Source of the DNA: Sphingomonadales bacterium UBA6174
GTDB taxonomy: Bacteria; Pseudomonadota; Alphaproteobacteria; Sphingomonadales; Sphingomonadaceae
Assembly (NCBI GenBank): GCA_002422945.1
Contig: DITW01000069.1
Span: 5,590 to 69,589 of the forward strand
DNA length: 64,000 bases
Direction: 5' to 3'
The notes below the pieces were generated by a model that saw only the letters and a list, made by a program, of their open reading frames with translations, made no database searches and was not told where the DNA came from. Of this stretch, positions 25,480 through 33,594 are shown one piece after another; the first letter of the stretch is position 1; each line of letters begins with the position of its first letter. Made by a program: the position numbers and the translations under genes.

Positions 25480-27255
25480 TCAATCCGGGATTTCGATGCG
25501 GACAAGCTGGGCCGCATTCTTGTTCGGCAACCAAACGGTGGTCTTGGCTGCGTTGACATCGACTACGACCTTGCGGGCGTCATAGCTTACCGGCATCAGA
25601 TATTGCACGATCTCGCCCGTTTTCGGGTCGAGCCGCAGCAACCTGTCCGATCCGGTGGCCGATACCCAGACCCGGCCCTTGGCATCGGGGCGGGCATAAT
25701 AAGGCGATATCCATTTCACCCCGACCGGATATTCGCGGATGATATCCGTATTGAGGTCGATCACCCCGATCTTGTCGGCATAGAATTCGCCGAACCAGAA
25801 GCGGTTCTGCGGATCGCGATAGCCACGGCGCGGATAGGCGATGGGGGTGGGGGTCGGGATCAACCTTGCCTTGCCGGTGCGCAGATTGGCCCGGACAATG
25901 CCCGATGGTTCCGGCGCGGTGCATAGAAAATCACCATTGGCGTCCTGATCCATCATGTAACAATAGTTCAGCGGATTTTTATGTGTCGGGTCCTTGGGCG
26001 CAGGCATATCATCGAACAGGGTGATGCCCTTTGACAATTGCCCGGTCTTGATATCGAGCCGGAACGCCTGCTCATGCCGCTTTTCGCCCTCTGGCGGTGC
26101 GCCGAGACCGGTCGCCCATAGGCCGGTTTCACCCGGACGCACGGGGCCGAGGAACGGGTTTTTCCATATAACCGGCAGGTCGAATGTCTGCCATTTGCCG
26201 GTTTTCGGGTTGAAACGCGCGTGTTTGGTGCCGCCGATGGCGACCCAGACATTGTCCTCGCCATCGACCTGAATATCCTGCACCCCGACGATGCGGTCGG
26301 TGCCGGGGGCATGGTCGGCGGGCAGGGCGTTGGGCGATGCCCATTCACTGAACTTACCGGTTTTCGGATCGAGCATGCCGATGAAGTCCCAGCCGGTATT
26401 GCCATACCAGACATTGCCCTTGGAATCGACATCGAGGTCGTGGATCACGCTCATCTCGCGCGGGATCGGGTAGACAGTGACAACCGCCTTGGTCGCCGCG
26501 CCGGTCGGGCGGGGCAGGGTTTTGAGCGGATAGGACCAGTCGGTGCGTCCATTGCTCAGATTGACGGTAGAAAGCCAGTTGGCGATGGGTTTGGCATCGC
26601 GGCCAAACCATTGCAGATTTTCCAAAGGCTGCGGCGGCCAAGCGAGCTGGATGCGATCTGCCGATGAATGGTCGGTTTCATAGGTCAGCATGCGCTGCAT
26701 CACCGACAGAAACTCCGTCGCGTCATGGGAAGACCGCGCGACTCGCTCCAGCGAGTGACAAAAGGTGCAATTGACCATGTTGCGGATCATGACGTCTTTT
26801 TGGGCGTCGGTGCCGGGAAAGCTGTTGAGCCATTCGAGCGAGGTCAGTTGCGCAGCGAGCTTGTCATTATCGGTGACGGCGGCCAGCTTGAGGTCGAGCG
26901 ATGCGGGCTGTGTGCCGACCGTTACCTGTGTCGGGGCCAGTTCATAGCCGACCGCGCGGATGGTGATATCATATTGGCCGGGCTTGAGATCATCACGGGC
27001 GAAGGCAAAATGGCCCTGCGCATCTGAGGTGACGGCAACCAGCACCGGGCTATCACTGCGGCGCGCGATGACGATCACGCCCTCCATCACGCCTGCCTTG
27101 TCGGAACGGACATCCCCGGTAATCGCGCTGTCTGCGCTTGGGTTCGCGGCATTCATGGCGGCATGCCATGCTTGGGGCGCGAAAGGCGCAATCAGCGCGA
27201 GGGCAGCGACGGCGATCAGGCCGTGACGCATCTTGAAATGTGGCCGGAAATTCAT
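25480..27255 (-). CDS. Exported Vgb-like beta-propeller protein with CxxCH heme motif
   Basis: 591 residues from ATG 27255 (GGGGGAAG about 5 bases upstream). A hydrophobic stretch (LIAVAALALIAPFAPQAW) looks like a signal peptide. Residues about 45-125 form a carboxypeptidase-regulatory-like beta domain (GDVRSDKAGVMEGVIVIARRSDSP, YDITIRAVGYELAP). CTFCH at 163-167 is a c-type heme attachment site. The rest repeats virginiamycin-B-lyase-like propeller blades (DVDSKGNVWYGNTGWDFIGMLDPKTGKFSEW, GRVWVSATGSDRLLRLDPKTGEIVQY). It is not a true streptogramin lyase: similarity is to the blade pattern only. It is third in a minus-strand operon with a cytochrome c and a KstD-like flavoprotein, so an electron-transfer or substrate-binding role in the periplasm is likely. 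Confidence 0.8.
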   Translation of the reverse strand: MNFRPHFKMRHGLIAVAALALIAPFAPQAWHAAMNAANPSADSAITGDVRSDKAGVMEGVIVIARRSDSPVLVAVTSDAQGHFAFARDDLKPGQYDITIRAVGYELAPTQVTVGTQPASLDLKLAAVTDNDKLAAQLTSLEWLNSFPGTDAQKDVMIRNMVNCTFCHSLERVARSSHDATEFLSVMQRMLTYETDHSSADRIQLAWPPQPLENLQWFGRDAKPIANWLSTVNLSNGRTDWSYPLKTLPRPTGAATKAVVTVYPIPREMSVIHDLDVDSKGNVWYGNTGWDFIGMLDPKTGKFSEWASPNALPADHAPGTDRIVGVQDIQVDGEDNVWVAIGGTKHARFNPKTGKWQTFDLPVIWKNPFLGPVRPGETGLWATGLGAPPEGEKRHEQAFRLDIKTGQLSKGITLFDDMPAPKDPTHKNPLNYCYMMDQDANGDFLCTAPEPSGIVRANLRTGKARLIPTPTPIAYPRRGYRDPQNRFWFGEFYADKIGVIDLNTDIIREYPVGVKWISPYYARPDAKGRVWVSATGSDRLLRLDPKTGEIVQYLMPVSYDARKVVVDVNAAKTTVWLPNKNAAQLVRIEIPD

Positions 27256-27289
27256 CGCATCTTCCCCCGTGATATTGGGCGGCAGCAGT

Positions 27290-27670
27290 TCAATTATTCT
27301 TCGCGCCTTGGCTGATCCAATTGCGGAACAATGCGATGGTGGCGGCGGGCAAAGGCGCACCGCCAAAGGGCATGCGCACACCCTTGCCGCCCTTGGCCAA
27401 ATGCGTGCCTTCAAGCTTCATGATGAGATAGCTGTCGTTCGGCTTGCCCGGCACCACACGGACCAATCCGGCGGTGGGCGATTTGACCCCGACCAGATGG
27501 CGATAGGCCGCCTTTGGGTAAAGCGCGATATCGCCGCCTTCATCGCCGGTCGCATGGCAGGTCGCGCATTGCAATTTGAGGATCGGCGCGAGATCGCGGG
27601 TAAAGCTGACGGGTGCCTCCGCAAATGCCGGGGTGGCGATGAGAGCCGTAAGAAGGAGAAGACGCTTCAT
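27290..27670 (-). CDS. Small periplasmic c-type cytochrome
   Basis: 126 residues from ATG 27670, overlapping the flavoprotein stop as ATGA. Signal peptide MKRLLLLTALIATPAFA with cleavage after AFA. CATCH at residues 35-39 binds heme c and RMPFGG carries the likely distal Met. The pattern SFTRDLAPILKLQCATCH, PGKPNDSYLIMKLEG and IALFRNWISQGA is that of single-heme cytochromes found fused to or next to periplasmic dehydrogenases. It should accept electrons from the KstD-like flavoprotein encoded just upstream and pass them to the CxxCH propeller protein or the respiratory chain. Confidence 0.9.
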   Translation of the reverse strand: MKRLLLLTALIATPAFAEAPVSFTRDLAPILKLQCATCHATGDEGGDIALYPKAAYRHLVGVKSPTAGLVRVVPGKPNDSYLIMKLEGTHLAKGGKGVRMPFGGAPLPAATIALFRNWISQGAKNN

Positions 27671-29424
27671 GCCTTGATGTCCGATACAGAATGCTGCGCG
27701 GCGATATAGCCATAGGTGAGGGCAAGGCCGATAGTGCAGCCTGCACCATAATAGGCATCGCGTGACGGGCTGGCGATGCAATTGCCCGCGCCATAGAGGC
27801 CGGGGATCGGGCGCAGTTGATGGTCGAGCACCTGTGCCTTTTCGTTGATCAGCGGCCCGCTATTGGTGTCGAGCGCGCCTGCGGCCAGAATGATCGCGTA
27901 AAACGGTCCCTTGCTCGCCATCGGGTGCATGGTGACGTTCGGATAAGGATTGGCGGGATAGCTCGTCCCTTCGCGCCGGGCCGAAAACAGCAAATGCCAG
28001 TTGCGATCATAATCATGCAGGCCACGGTCGAAATCAGGGTCGCGTCCGGCGGTGGCGTAGCGATTGAAGTTGCTGACTTCGGCCAGCATATTGGCCTTGA
28101 ACGCGGGATCGAGCCGCACCCCGCCGGTGGCGTGCGCGATGTTGGTCAGGCGTGTTGCCAGTGCCTCCGTCAATGCCTCCAGCGTCGGTGCCTCGATAAT
28201 CGCGGGAGCTTCGCTCTTGTCGAGCGGAAACGGATATGACCCGCCAAAGCTGTCGAGCGAACGATGGTCGAAAATCATGAACAACAGATGGTTCGGATAT
28301 TCTTCCTTGGTCGGATCATAGGTGAAGTGCATCCGCGTGCGATCATTGTAGTTCCGCTTTTCATTGCCGACGCGCTTGCCATATTTGTTGACGGTGATCA
28401 TGGAATCGCCCGGCAGATAATCGCAGCACCGTGCCAACGCCCGATTTTCAAGCGCTTCTTCCAATGCGACCTGCGAACGCCATGCCGAACCGAGGTTGCC
28501 CATCGCCGCCCCGGCCTCTGCCGCGATGGCGATGAAGTCGCCGGTCGCGCCGGTGCGGGCGCACGAACCAAAAAGCGCGGTCTGGTGGCGGTTGATCAGC
28601 TCTTTGTTATGGGCATAGCCGCCGGTGCCAAAGATCACGCCCTTGTGCGCCTTGATCGAGAGCAATTTGCCATCGCCGTCCAATGCCTCGACCCCGATCA
28701 CGCGATTGTCTTGCTTGATCAGGCGGGTGACCTTGGTGTCGGTCAATACGGGCACGCCCTTGGCCAATAGCCATGCCTCCATTTGCGCGGCAAGGCTGCC
28801 GCCGCCGGTGTCGCCGCCTGCATTGGCCGCAGGCTGGATCGCGCGGCCATGCGGGGTTTTATTCTCCGGCACATGATCGGCATAATCGGGCGCGTCGCGA
28901 TTGACGGCAAACATGCGGAACGGTTGAAACCCTAGTGCGCCCGATGTTTCCAGATGTTCGACCGCGACTGAACCATTGTCGTAAAAGGCCTCGATCAATT
29001 TATATTCGGCCTCGGTCACGCCAAGATTGGGGTGGTCGGGGGCAAAGCGCAGGGGGTAAGAAAAGCGCACCATATAACGCATCGCGTTTTGCTTGCTGTC
29101 ATTGACGCCATCGGCACGCAGGAAGCGATTGTTGGGAATCCATGCCACACCACCGGATTTGCCGGTCGTGCCGCCGGTCATCGGTAGCTTTTCCAGCACG
29201 ATCACTTTTGCGCCCTTGGAGGTAGCAGTGACGGCGGCAGCGCCAGCGGCAGCCCCGCTACCCACGCAGACCACATCGGCTTCCATGTCCCAATGATGCG
29301 CCTGCGATTTAGGCGCGGCGGCAAAGGCAGAATCGGCGGCAAGGATCGCGCCGGGCAGCACCGCGCCCGCCGCCAAAATGGACCGGCGGCTGACAGATTT
29401 CGGCGTGTTTGACGTGTCTTTCAT
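27667..29424 (-). CDS. Tat-exported FAD dehydrogenase, KstD-like
   Basis: 585 residues from ATG 29424 (AAGGAG 9 bases upstream). The N-terminus has a twin-arginine signal (SVSRRSILAAGAVLPGAILAADSAFA). The FAD fold ADVVCVGSGAAAGAAAVTATSKGAKVIVLEK, the GGTTGKSGGVAWIPNN segment, GPFYAIILAAGALDTNSGPLI and PIPGLYGAGNCIASPSRDAYYGAGCTIGLALTYGYIAA match the 3-ketosteroid delta-1-dehydrogenase/fumarate reductase flavoprotein family, closest to KstD. KstD enzymes introduce a C1-C2 double bond into 3-ketosteroids and are usually not exported. A Tat signal plus a coupled cytochrome c suggest that this one dehydrogenates its substrate in the periplasm. The substrate is unknown. Confidence 0.88.
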   Translation of the reverse strand: MKDTSNTPKSVSRRSILAAGAVLPGAILAADSAFAAAPKSQAHHWDMEADVVCVGSGAAAGAAAVTATSKGAKVIVLEKLPMTGGTTGKSGGVAWIPNNRFLRADGVNDSKQNAMRYMVRFSYPLRFAPDHPNLGVTEAEYKLIEAFYDNGSVAVEHLETSGALGFQPFRMFAVNRDAPDYADHVPENKTPHGRAIQPAANAGGDTGGGSLAAQMEAWLLAKGVPVLTDTKVTRLIKQDNRVIGVEALDGDGKLLSIKAHKGVIFGTGGYAHNKELINRHQTALFGSCARTGATGDFIAIAAEAGAAMGNLGSAWRSQVALEEALENRALARCCDYLPGDSMITVNKYGKRVGNEKRNYNDRTRMHFTYDPTKEEYPNHLLFMIFDHRSLDSFGGSYPFPLDKSEAPAIIEAPTLEALTEALATRLTNIAHATGGVRLDPAFKANMLAEVSNFNRYATAGRDPDFDRGLHDYDRNWHLLFSARREGTSYPANPYPNVTMHPMASKGPFYAIILAAGALDTNSGPLINEKAQVLDHQLRPIPGLYGAGNCIASPSRDAYYGAGCTIGLALTYGYIAAQHSVSDIKA

Positions 29425-29516
29425 GCTCTCATCTCCTTGCACGGCCCTCATTCTTTGGCGGGTCAACCGACAAGGTGGGGAATTGCGTGGTGTAATTTGC
29501 TATTTTGCAGCGTGAT

Positions 29517-29544
29517 TGGCAGCTATATAATATGATAGCTGTCA
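29517..29544. promoter_or_regulatory. 28-bp palindrome, candidate TetR operator
   Basis: TGGCAGCTAT-N8-ATAGCTGTCA, with 9 of 10 arm positions matched, lies in the AT-rich divergent region between the KstD-like operon (minus) and the TetR gene (plus). The N8 is ATAATATG. The size and position fit an operator for the adjacent TetR regulator acting on both promoters. Confidence 0.6.
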
Positions 29545-29662
29545 TGGTAAAATGATCTGATGTCTAGCGGTGTCGCCATATTTTATGATCTACTGGATAG
29601 GCTATTTATAGCGCGTTTATTGTATTGTAATAAATAATAATATTTGAAAGAGGGTGTTGAAG

Positions 29663-30241
29663 GTGCCGATTGTCGTAGATCGAAAAGAGCGTCGAGAGAT
29701 GGTAACTTCCATCGCGTTTGATTTGGTTGCTGAAATAGGTATTGAGTTGCTGACATTCAAGGAAATTGCGACCGCTGCCGGATACAGCACAGCGATTATT
29801 TCAAATTATTTTCACAATAAAAGTGAACTCTTGTTCAAAGTCTATGAGTTCGCGAACATCAGGGCGCGTGATCGCATGATGGCTGCATTTGAAGCGGGGG
29901 AACCGCTCCAGTCATGCTTTGAATCGATTATGCCGATCTCGCCGGAGAGCAAGAAAAACTGGCGCGTGTGGATGAGCTTTTGGGGGCGGGTGCATCTTGA
30001 TCCCCTTTATGCGGCGGAACGGTCGCGCGCGGCCAAGGATTCACTCGGCCTGTATCGTCAGATGCTCGCTTTTCGTTATGGCGACGCGCAGGGTGTGTGC
30101 AAATTCGACCTCGATACGGCGGCCTATCGCTTGTTGGCATTGGTGGCGGGGGCATCGCTGGAGGCGTGTTTCGATCCGGAGGGCTGGCCGGATGAAAAGC
30201 TGCGGGCAATGCTGGCAGCGGAACTCGATGCATTAGGTTGA
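29663..30241 (+). CDS. TetR/AcrR family transcriptional regulator
   Basis: About 192 residues. The N-terminal helix-turn-helix is TFKEIATAAGYSTAIISNYFHNKSELLFKVYEFAN. The C-terminal part (ESKKNWRVWMSFWGRVHLDPLYAAERSRAAKDSLGLYRQML) resembles TetR_C domains of BetI-like regulators. Four candidate starts lie close together; GTG 29663 is chosen because GAAAGAGGG ends 8 bases before it, while GTG 29654 overlaps that site. It is divergent from the KstD-like/cytochrome/propeller operon. Palindromes at 29517-29544 and 30304-30320 flank the gene and share CTGTCA half-sites, so it may control both the upstream operon and the downstream Rieske genes. Confidence 0.88.
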   Translation: MPIVVDRKERREMVTSIAFDLVAEIGIELLTFKEIATAAGYSTAIISNYFHNKSELLFKVYEFANIRARDRMMAAFEAGEPLQSCFESIMPISPESKKNWRVWMSFWGRVHLDPLYAAERSRAAKDSLGLYRQMLAFRYGDAQGVCKFDLDTAAYRLLALVAGASLEACFDPEGWPDEKLRAMLAAELDALG

Positions 30242-30286
30242 GCGTGATCGTGACTCGCGCAAATTAGGGATTTCTCATAAGCTCAC

Positions 30287-30320
30287 CTGTCACAATGGCG
30301 GGCTGACAGTTTATCTGTCA
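30287..30320. promoter_or_regulatory. Triple CTGTCA half-site region
   Basis: CTGTCA at 30287-30292 is followed after 11 bases by a perfect palindrome TGACAG-TTTAT-CTGTCA (30304-30320). The half-site also occurs in the palindrome upstream of the TetR gene (29539-29544). The region lies about 210 bases upstream of the Dabb-PASTA gene and could be an operator for its promoter. Confidence 0.5.
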
Positions 30321-30527
30321 TCTTCATATGATCGCCATCACAAATAAAAGCGCGTTTGAGCCGCTTGCCCGATCAGATCAATTCTGCGGGCAATCTGGGG
30401 GAGGTAACGCACCGGCAGCACAGGCTGTGTCGGTGCATCATTGCATCCCTGCTTGGACGTGACCGGAATGCCGCCCTTTAACAAGGCGATATATGTTGAA
30501 TACGCAATGAAATAAGGAGAGATGCAG

Positions 30528-31160
30528 ATGATCCGTCACGTCGTCATGATTAAGTTCAAGAAAGATGCCCCGCAGGACAAGATCGACACCTTTTTGACCG
30601 AGGTGAAGAAATTGTCGCATCTCAATCCTGAGGTGCGCGATTACAGCCACGGCCTGTGCGTGCGCGAGCCGCGCTATCACAGCGGCGATTTCGATTTCGC
30701 CAATTGCTGCGATATCGACAGCTATGAAGCGATGGAACGCTATATGTCGCATTGGTCGCATGTGCGTATGACGCCGTTCCTGCCGGATATTCTGGAAAAC
30801 ATGATCTCGTTCGACTGGGAAGTCGATTATCATGGCCCGGCCTTCAACGAAGAAGCCGCCAAGATCGAAGCCGAGAAAGAAGCGAAGCGCGTCCTGCCGA
30901 TCCATGAAGATCCGACCAAGGCCTATGTCCCGGAAATTCGTGGCCGCACCAAGGAGCAGGCGAAGGAAATGCTGGCGAAGGTCGGTCTTGAACTCGGTGA
31001 AGTCGAAGAGATTCTCGGCTCGGTCTGGGCGCCGAACCGCATCATGTTCGTGACGCCAGAATTCAACACCGAAGTCGCCAAGGGCACCAAGGTCAATATC
31101 GGCATTACCGGCAATTGGTTGACTGGCCCGTCGCTGCCACATGGTCAGGCTGCCTGGTAA
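30528..31160 (+). CDS. Dabb (stress-responsive A/B barrel) - PASTA fusion protein
   Basis: 210 residues from ATG 30528, 7 bases after AAGGAGA; the ATG at 30522 is too close to that site. Residues 1-100 have the Dabb ferredoxin-like pattern (MIRHVVMIKFKKDAPQDKIDTFLTEVKKL, DFDFANCCDIDSYEAMERYMSHWSH), a dimeric fold found in small oxygenases, isomerases and olivetolic-acid-cyclase-like enzymes. A charged linker (EEAAKIEAEKEAKRV) leads to a PASTA domain at about 133-195: VPEIRGRTKEQAKEMLAKVGLELGEVEE, then TPEFNTEVAKGTKVNIGITG. PASTA domains normally sit outside the cell on Ser/Thr kinases and PBPs, yet no signal or membrane segment is seen. It begins the Rieske operon. Confidence 0.85.
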   Translation: MIRHVVMIKFKKDAPQDKIDTFLTEVKKLSHLNPEVRDYSHGLCVREPRYHSGDFDFANCCDIDSYEAMERYMSHWSHVRMTPFLPDILENMISFDWEVDYHGPAFNEEAAKIEAEKEAKRVLPIHEDPTKAYVPEIRGRTKEQAKEMLAKVGLELGEVEEILGSVWAPNRIMFVTPEFNTEVAKGTKVNIGITGNWLTGPSLPHGQAAW

Positions 31161-31188
31161 AAGCTTCCCTGTTTGAAGGAATATAGTG

Positions 31189-31491
31189 ATGATTTTCGTG
31201 GCAGGGTCGATGTCTGTGCAGCCTGCGCATATCGACGAATTTGAAACGGCAGTCGCGGCGATGGTCGATGGCGTGCGCGAAGAAGATGGGTGCATCCATT
31301 ATTCGTTGCTGGTCGAAAACCGCGCGGCGGGTCTGGTCAATGTGCTGGAGATGTGGGAGAGCGAGGAAAAGCTCAAGACCCACCTTCAGACCGCAGGGAC
31401 ACAGGCCTTCTTTGGACGTTTCGGCCCATTGATGACCGGCATGAATGTGCAGGTTTATGATGCGTTGAATCCACGCGGCGTGCCGCTTTAA
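31189..31491 (+). CDS. Antibiotic biosynthesis monooxygenase (ABM)-like protein
   Basis: 100 residues from ATG 31189, with GAAGGA 8 bases upstream. The pattern IFVAGSMSVQPAHIDEFETAVAAMVDGVREEDGCIHYSLLVE, NVLEMWESEEKLKTHLQT is the ABM/YgiN ferredoxin-like fold, dimeric proteins that include quinol monooxygenases and heme-degrading enzymes, many with no known activity. It follows the Dabb-PASTA gene by 28 bases and precedes the Rieske oxygenase, so three neighbouring genes encode an A/B-barrel protein, a second one, and an oxygenase. It may act on a reactive hydroxylated product. Confidence 0.85.
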   Translation: MIFVAGSMSVQPAHIDEFETAVAAMVDGVREEDGCIHYSLLVENRAAGLVNVLEMWESEEKLKTHLQTAGTQAFFGRFGPLMTGMNVQVYDALNPRGVPL

Positions 31492-31557
31492 GCCACTAAA
31501 CCAAGAATAAGCCCGGCGGCGCGCTGGACACGGTCAATTCGACGAAAGGAATATTGT

Positions 31558-32736
31558 ATGAACAAGTTGGATGACAACCGCCGCGTCGCCGAGCAATTGG
31601 TGGAACTGGTCAAAACTGGCACCACCGATATGGCGCCAGATGTGATGCGCGTGCCTTCGTCGCAATATCTGGACCCAACCGTCTGGCGCGGGGAAATCGA
31701 CACGTTGTTCATGCGTCTGCCTTTGTTGGCGGGTGTCAGCGCCGAAATCCCCAATCCGGGCGATTACAAGGCCTATGATTATGTCGGCCAGCCGCTGCTG
31801 ATCTCGCGCCAGAAGGATGGCAGCCTGAGGGCGATGCTCAATGTCTGCAAGCATCGCGCGATGTTGCTGGCCGAAGAAGGCAGTGGCAATTGCCGCCGCT
31901 TTTCCTGCCCTTATCATGGCTGGACCTATAATGCGGATGGCAGCCTGATCGCGGTCGCCGAGCGCAGCAAATTCGGCCAGGTAGAGCCGGAGGAACTGGC
32001 GCTGACCCAATTGCCGGTGTTTGAACGCCATGGCTTTATCTTTGTCGTGCTGACGCCGGGACAGGAGGCCGATTTTGAAAACCATGTCGGGCCGATGGCC
32101 GATGACATGGCCTATTTGAATCTGGCGGGCGCCTATTTCGTCGGCACCCGTGAAATTCAGGGGCCGAATTGGAAGGTCGCTTATGATGGCTATCTCGAAG
32201 GCTATCATTTCGCCGCCGCGCATCCGGAAACGATCAACCCGCGCACTTTTTCCAATGTGATGCAGTTCGACGCCTTTGGCCCGCATTTGCGTGTCGGCTA
32301 TCCCCAGCGTTCCATTCTTGAACAATTGGGCAAGGTCGCGCCGGAAAAATGGGGCGAATGCGAGACGGACGGCTATGATTTCGTGCGGACATTCTTCCCG
32401 AATGTGTCGATCTTCGCCGCGCCGGAAATTATCCAGATTTCCCAGATGATCCCCGGCAATACGCCGGAAGCCAGCCGGACGATCATGTATTTCCTTGGCC
32501 GCGATCCGAATCCGTCGGCGGATGAGATCGTCAAGCTGAACGAAATGGCCGACTTCCTCGCTGGCGTAGTCGAGCGTGAAGATTATGGCGCGGGCCTGAA
32601 GGTGCAGCGCGGTCTCGCGTCATCCGCAGCGTCCCATGTCATTTTTGGGCGCAATGAACGCGGCAACCAGCATTTCCACAAATGGGTCGAATATTACATG
32701 CGCAAGGACAAGAGCTTGCCGACCCCGGTTCTTTGA
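31558..32736 (+). CDS. Rieske non-heme iron oxygenase, alpha subunit
   Basis: 392 residues, AAAGGA 7 bases before the ATG. The Rieske [2Fe-2S] ligands are in NVCKHRAMLLAEEGSGNCRRFSCPYHGWTYNADGSL (CxH...CxxH). The catalytic iron site lies in YDGYLEGYHFAAAHPETI, with Glu before the two His, and a distal Asp is expected in the C-terminal half. Family members catalyse hydroxylation, dihydroxylation or demethylation of aromatic and cyclic compounds. No beta subunit, ferredoxin or reductase gene is adjacent, so it is probably an alpha-only homo-oligomer served by unlinked electron carriers. It ends 9 bases before the convergent TetR gene. Confidence 0.93.
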   Translation: MNKLDDNRRVAEQLVELVKTGTTDMAPDVMRVPSSQYLDPTVWRGEIDTLFMRLPLLAGVSAEIPNPGDYKAYDYVGQPLLISRQKDGSLRAMLNVCKHRAMLLAEEGSGNCRRFSCPYHGWTYNADGSLIAVAERSKFGQVEPEELALTQLPVFERHGFIFVVLTPGQEADFENHVGPMADDMAYLNLAGAYFVGTREIQGPNWKVAYDGYLEGYHFAAAHPETINPRTFSNVMQFDAFGPHLRVGYPQRSILEQLGKVAPEKWGECETDGYDFVRTFFPNVSIFAAPEIIQISQMIPGNTPEASRTIMYFLGRDPNPSADEIVKLNEMADFLAGVVEREDYGAGLKVQRGLASSAASHVIFGRNERGNQHFHKWVEYYMRKDKSLPTPVL

Positions 32737-32745
32737 TGGCCTGAG

Positions 32746-33489
32746 TTACGCGCTCGCTTTATCTTCTGGGCCGTCAAGCCCGAGATAAGCGAGCGCCATT
32801 TCCAGCGCGGCCGCCGCGAAGTCGGGGTCGCTGAGCTGTAGCCCTGCACCCAGCTCGCCGCAATCGGGCAGCGCCGCCCAGACCACCGCGCCGCGAATGA
32901 TGCTGTGCATGTAGAAGACGCGATGGCGTAAAGCCGCCGGGTCGCGATCTGGCAATTTGGCGATCAGCAAATCCGCGATCATCGCCGCGACCTCATCATT
33001 CGCATTGCTCTGATCGAGATGGGTCTGGCGATCTTCCAGCCGTCGGCGTTCGATCAGGCGCAACAACCCGGCATCGGTCCGAAACGAGCTGAAGATGATG
33101 TTGACGTGCAGCGCCACCACTTCGGCAGGGCTGGCGGTGCGCATCTGTTCGGAACCGACAAAGCCCCGGATTTCCCGCATGCGCAGGGCGCGAAAGCCTT
33201 CGATAATGGTCTGGAGAATTGCTGATTTGTCGGCAAAACGCTGGTACACCGTGCCAATCGGTACGCCTGCCTCTTGGGCGATTTCACTGACCTTGGTCGC
33301 CTCAAAGCCCTTGTCCGCGAACAGGCGGAGCGAGGCAGCGACAATGCGTTCGAGTGCCAGTCGGCTGCGCTGCTGTTGCGGGATGACATAGCTGGAGGAA
33401 TTGGCCAGCCAAATCGCCGGGTCCCGTTCAAACGGGAGTGCGCCGAGATCTGCCTTCATCCTTGCCGTATGTGGGGCCGGGTTGTTCAT
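32746..33489 (-). CDS. TetR/AcrR family transcriptional regulator
   Basis: 247 residues, AAGGGA about 5 bases upstream. The helix-turn-helix is RIVAASLRLFADKGFEATKVSEIAQEAGVPIGTVYQRFADKSAIL. It has an unusual 40-residue N-terminal extension (PHTARMKADLGALPFERDPAIWLANSSSYVIPQQQRSR) before the DNA-binding domain. It converges with the first Rieske gene and lies downstream of the SDR-VOC-Rieske operon on the same strand. It may regulate either Rieske unit; the 24-bp palindrome at 36373 is a possible target, though nothing in the sequence proves which regulator binds. Confidence 0.9.
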   Translation of the reverse strand: MNNPAPHTARMKADLGALPFERDPAIWLANSSSYVIPQQQRSRLALERIVAASLRLFADKGFEATKVSEIAQEAGVPIGTVYQRFADKSAILQTIIEGFRALRMREIRGFVGSEQMRTASPAEVVALHVNIIFSSFRTDAGLLRLIERRRLEDRQTHLDQSNANDEVAAMIADLLIAKLPDRDPAALRHRVFYMHSIIRGAVVWAALPDCGELGAGLQLSDPDFAAAALEMALAYLGLDGPEDKASA

Positions 33490-33552
33490 GATTGTCCCTT
33501 ATCTGCAAGGAACCCGTTGCACCAGAGGCTTAAAAGGCTTTGGCGAGGGCAG

Positions 33553-33588
33553 GGACGCGCCGCGATCAGGCTCGATTGCGGCGCGTCC
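33553..33588. terminator. Long perfect hairpin after SDR
   Basis: 11-bp arms GGACGCGCCGC/GCGGCGCGTCC with a 14-base loop, 6 bases after the end of the SDR at 33595. It separates the SDR-VOC-Rieske operon from the downstream TetR gene. Confidence 0.7.
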
Positions 33589-33594
33589 GCGCGT

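Noticed and set aside
25480..27255. Streptogramin (virginiamycin B) lyase resistance gene
   Set aside because: Only the propeller blade pattern matches; the protein carries a CxxCH heme site and an extra N-terminal domain, and sits with a cytochrome c and a flavoprotein.
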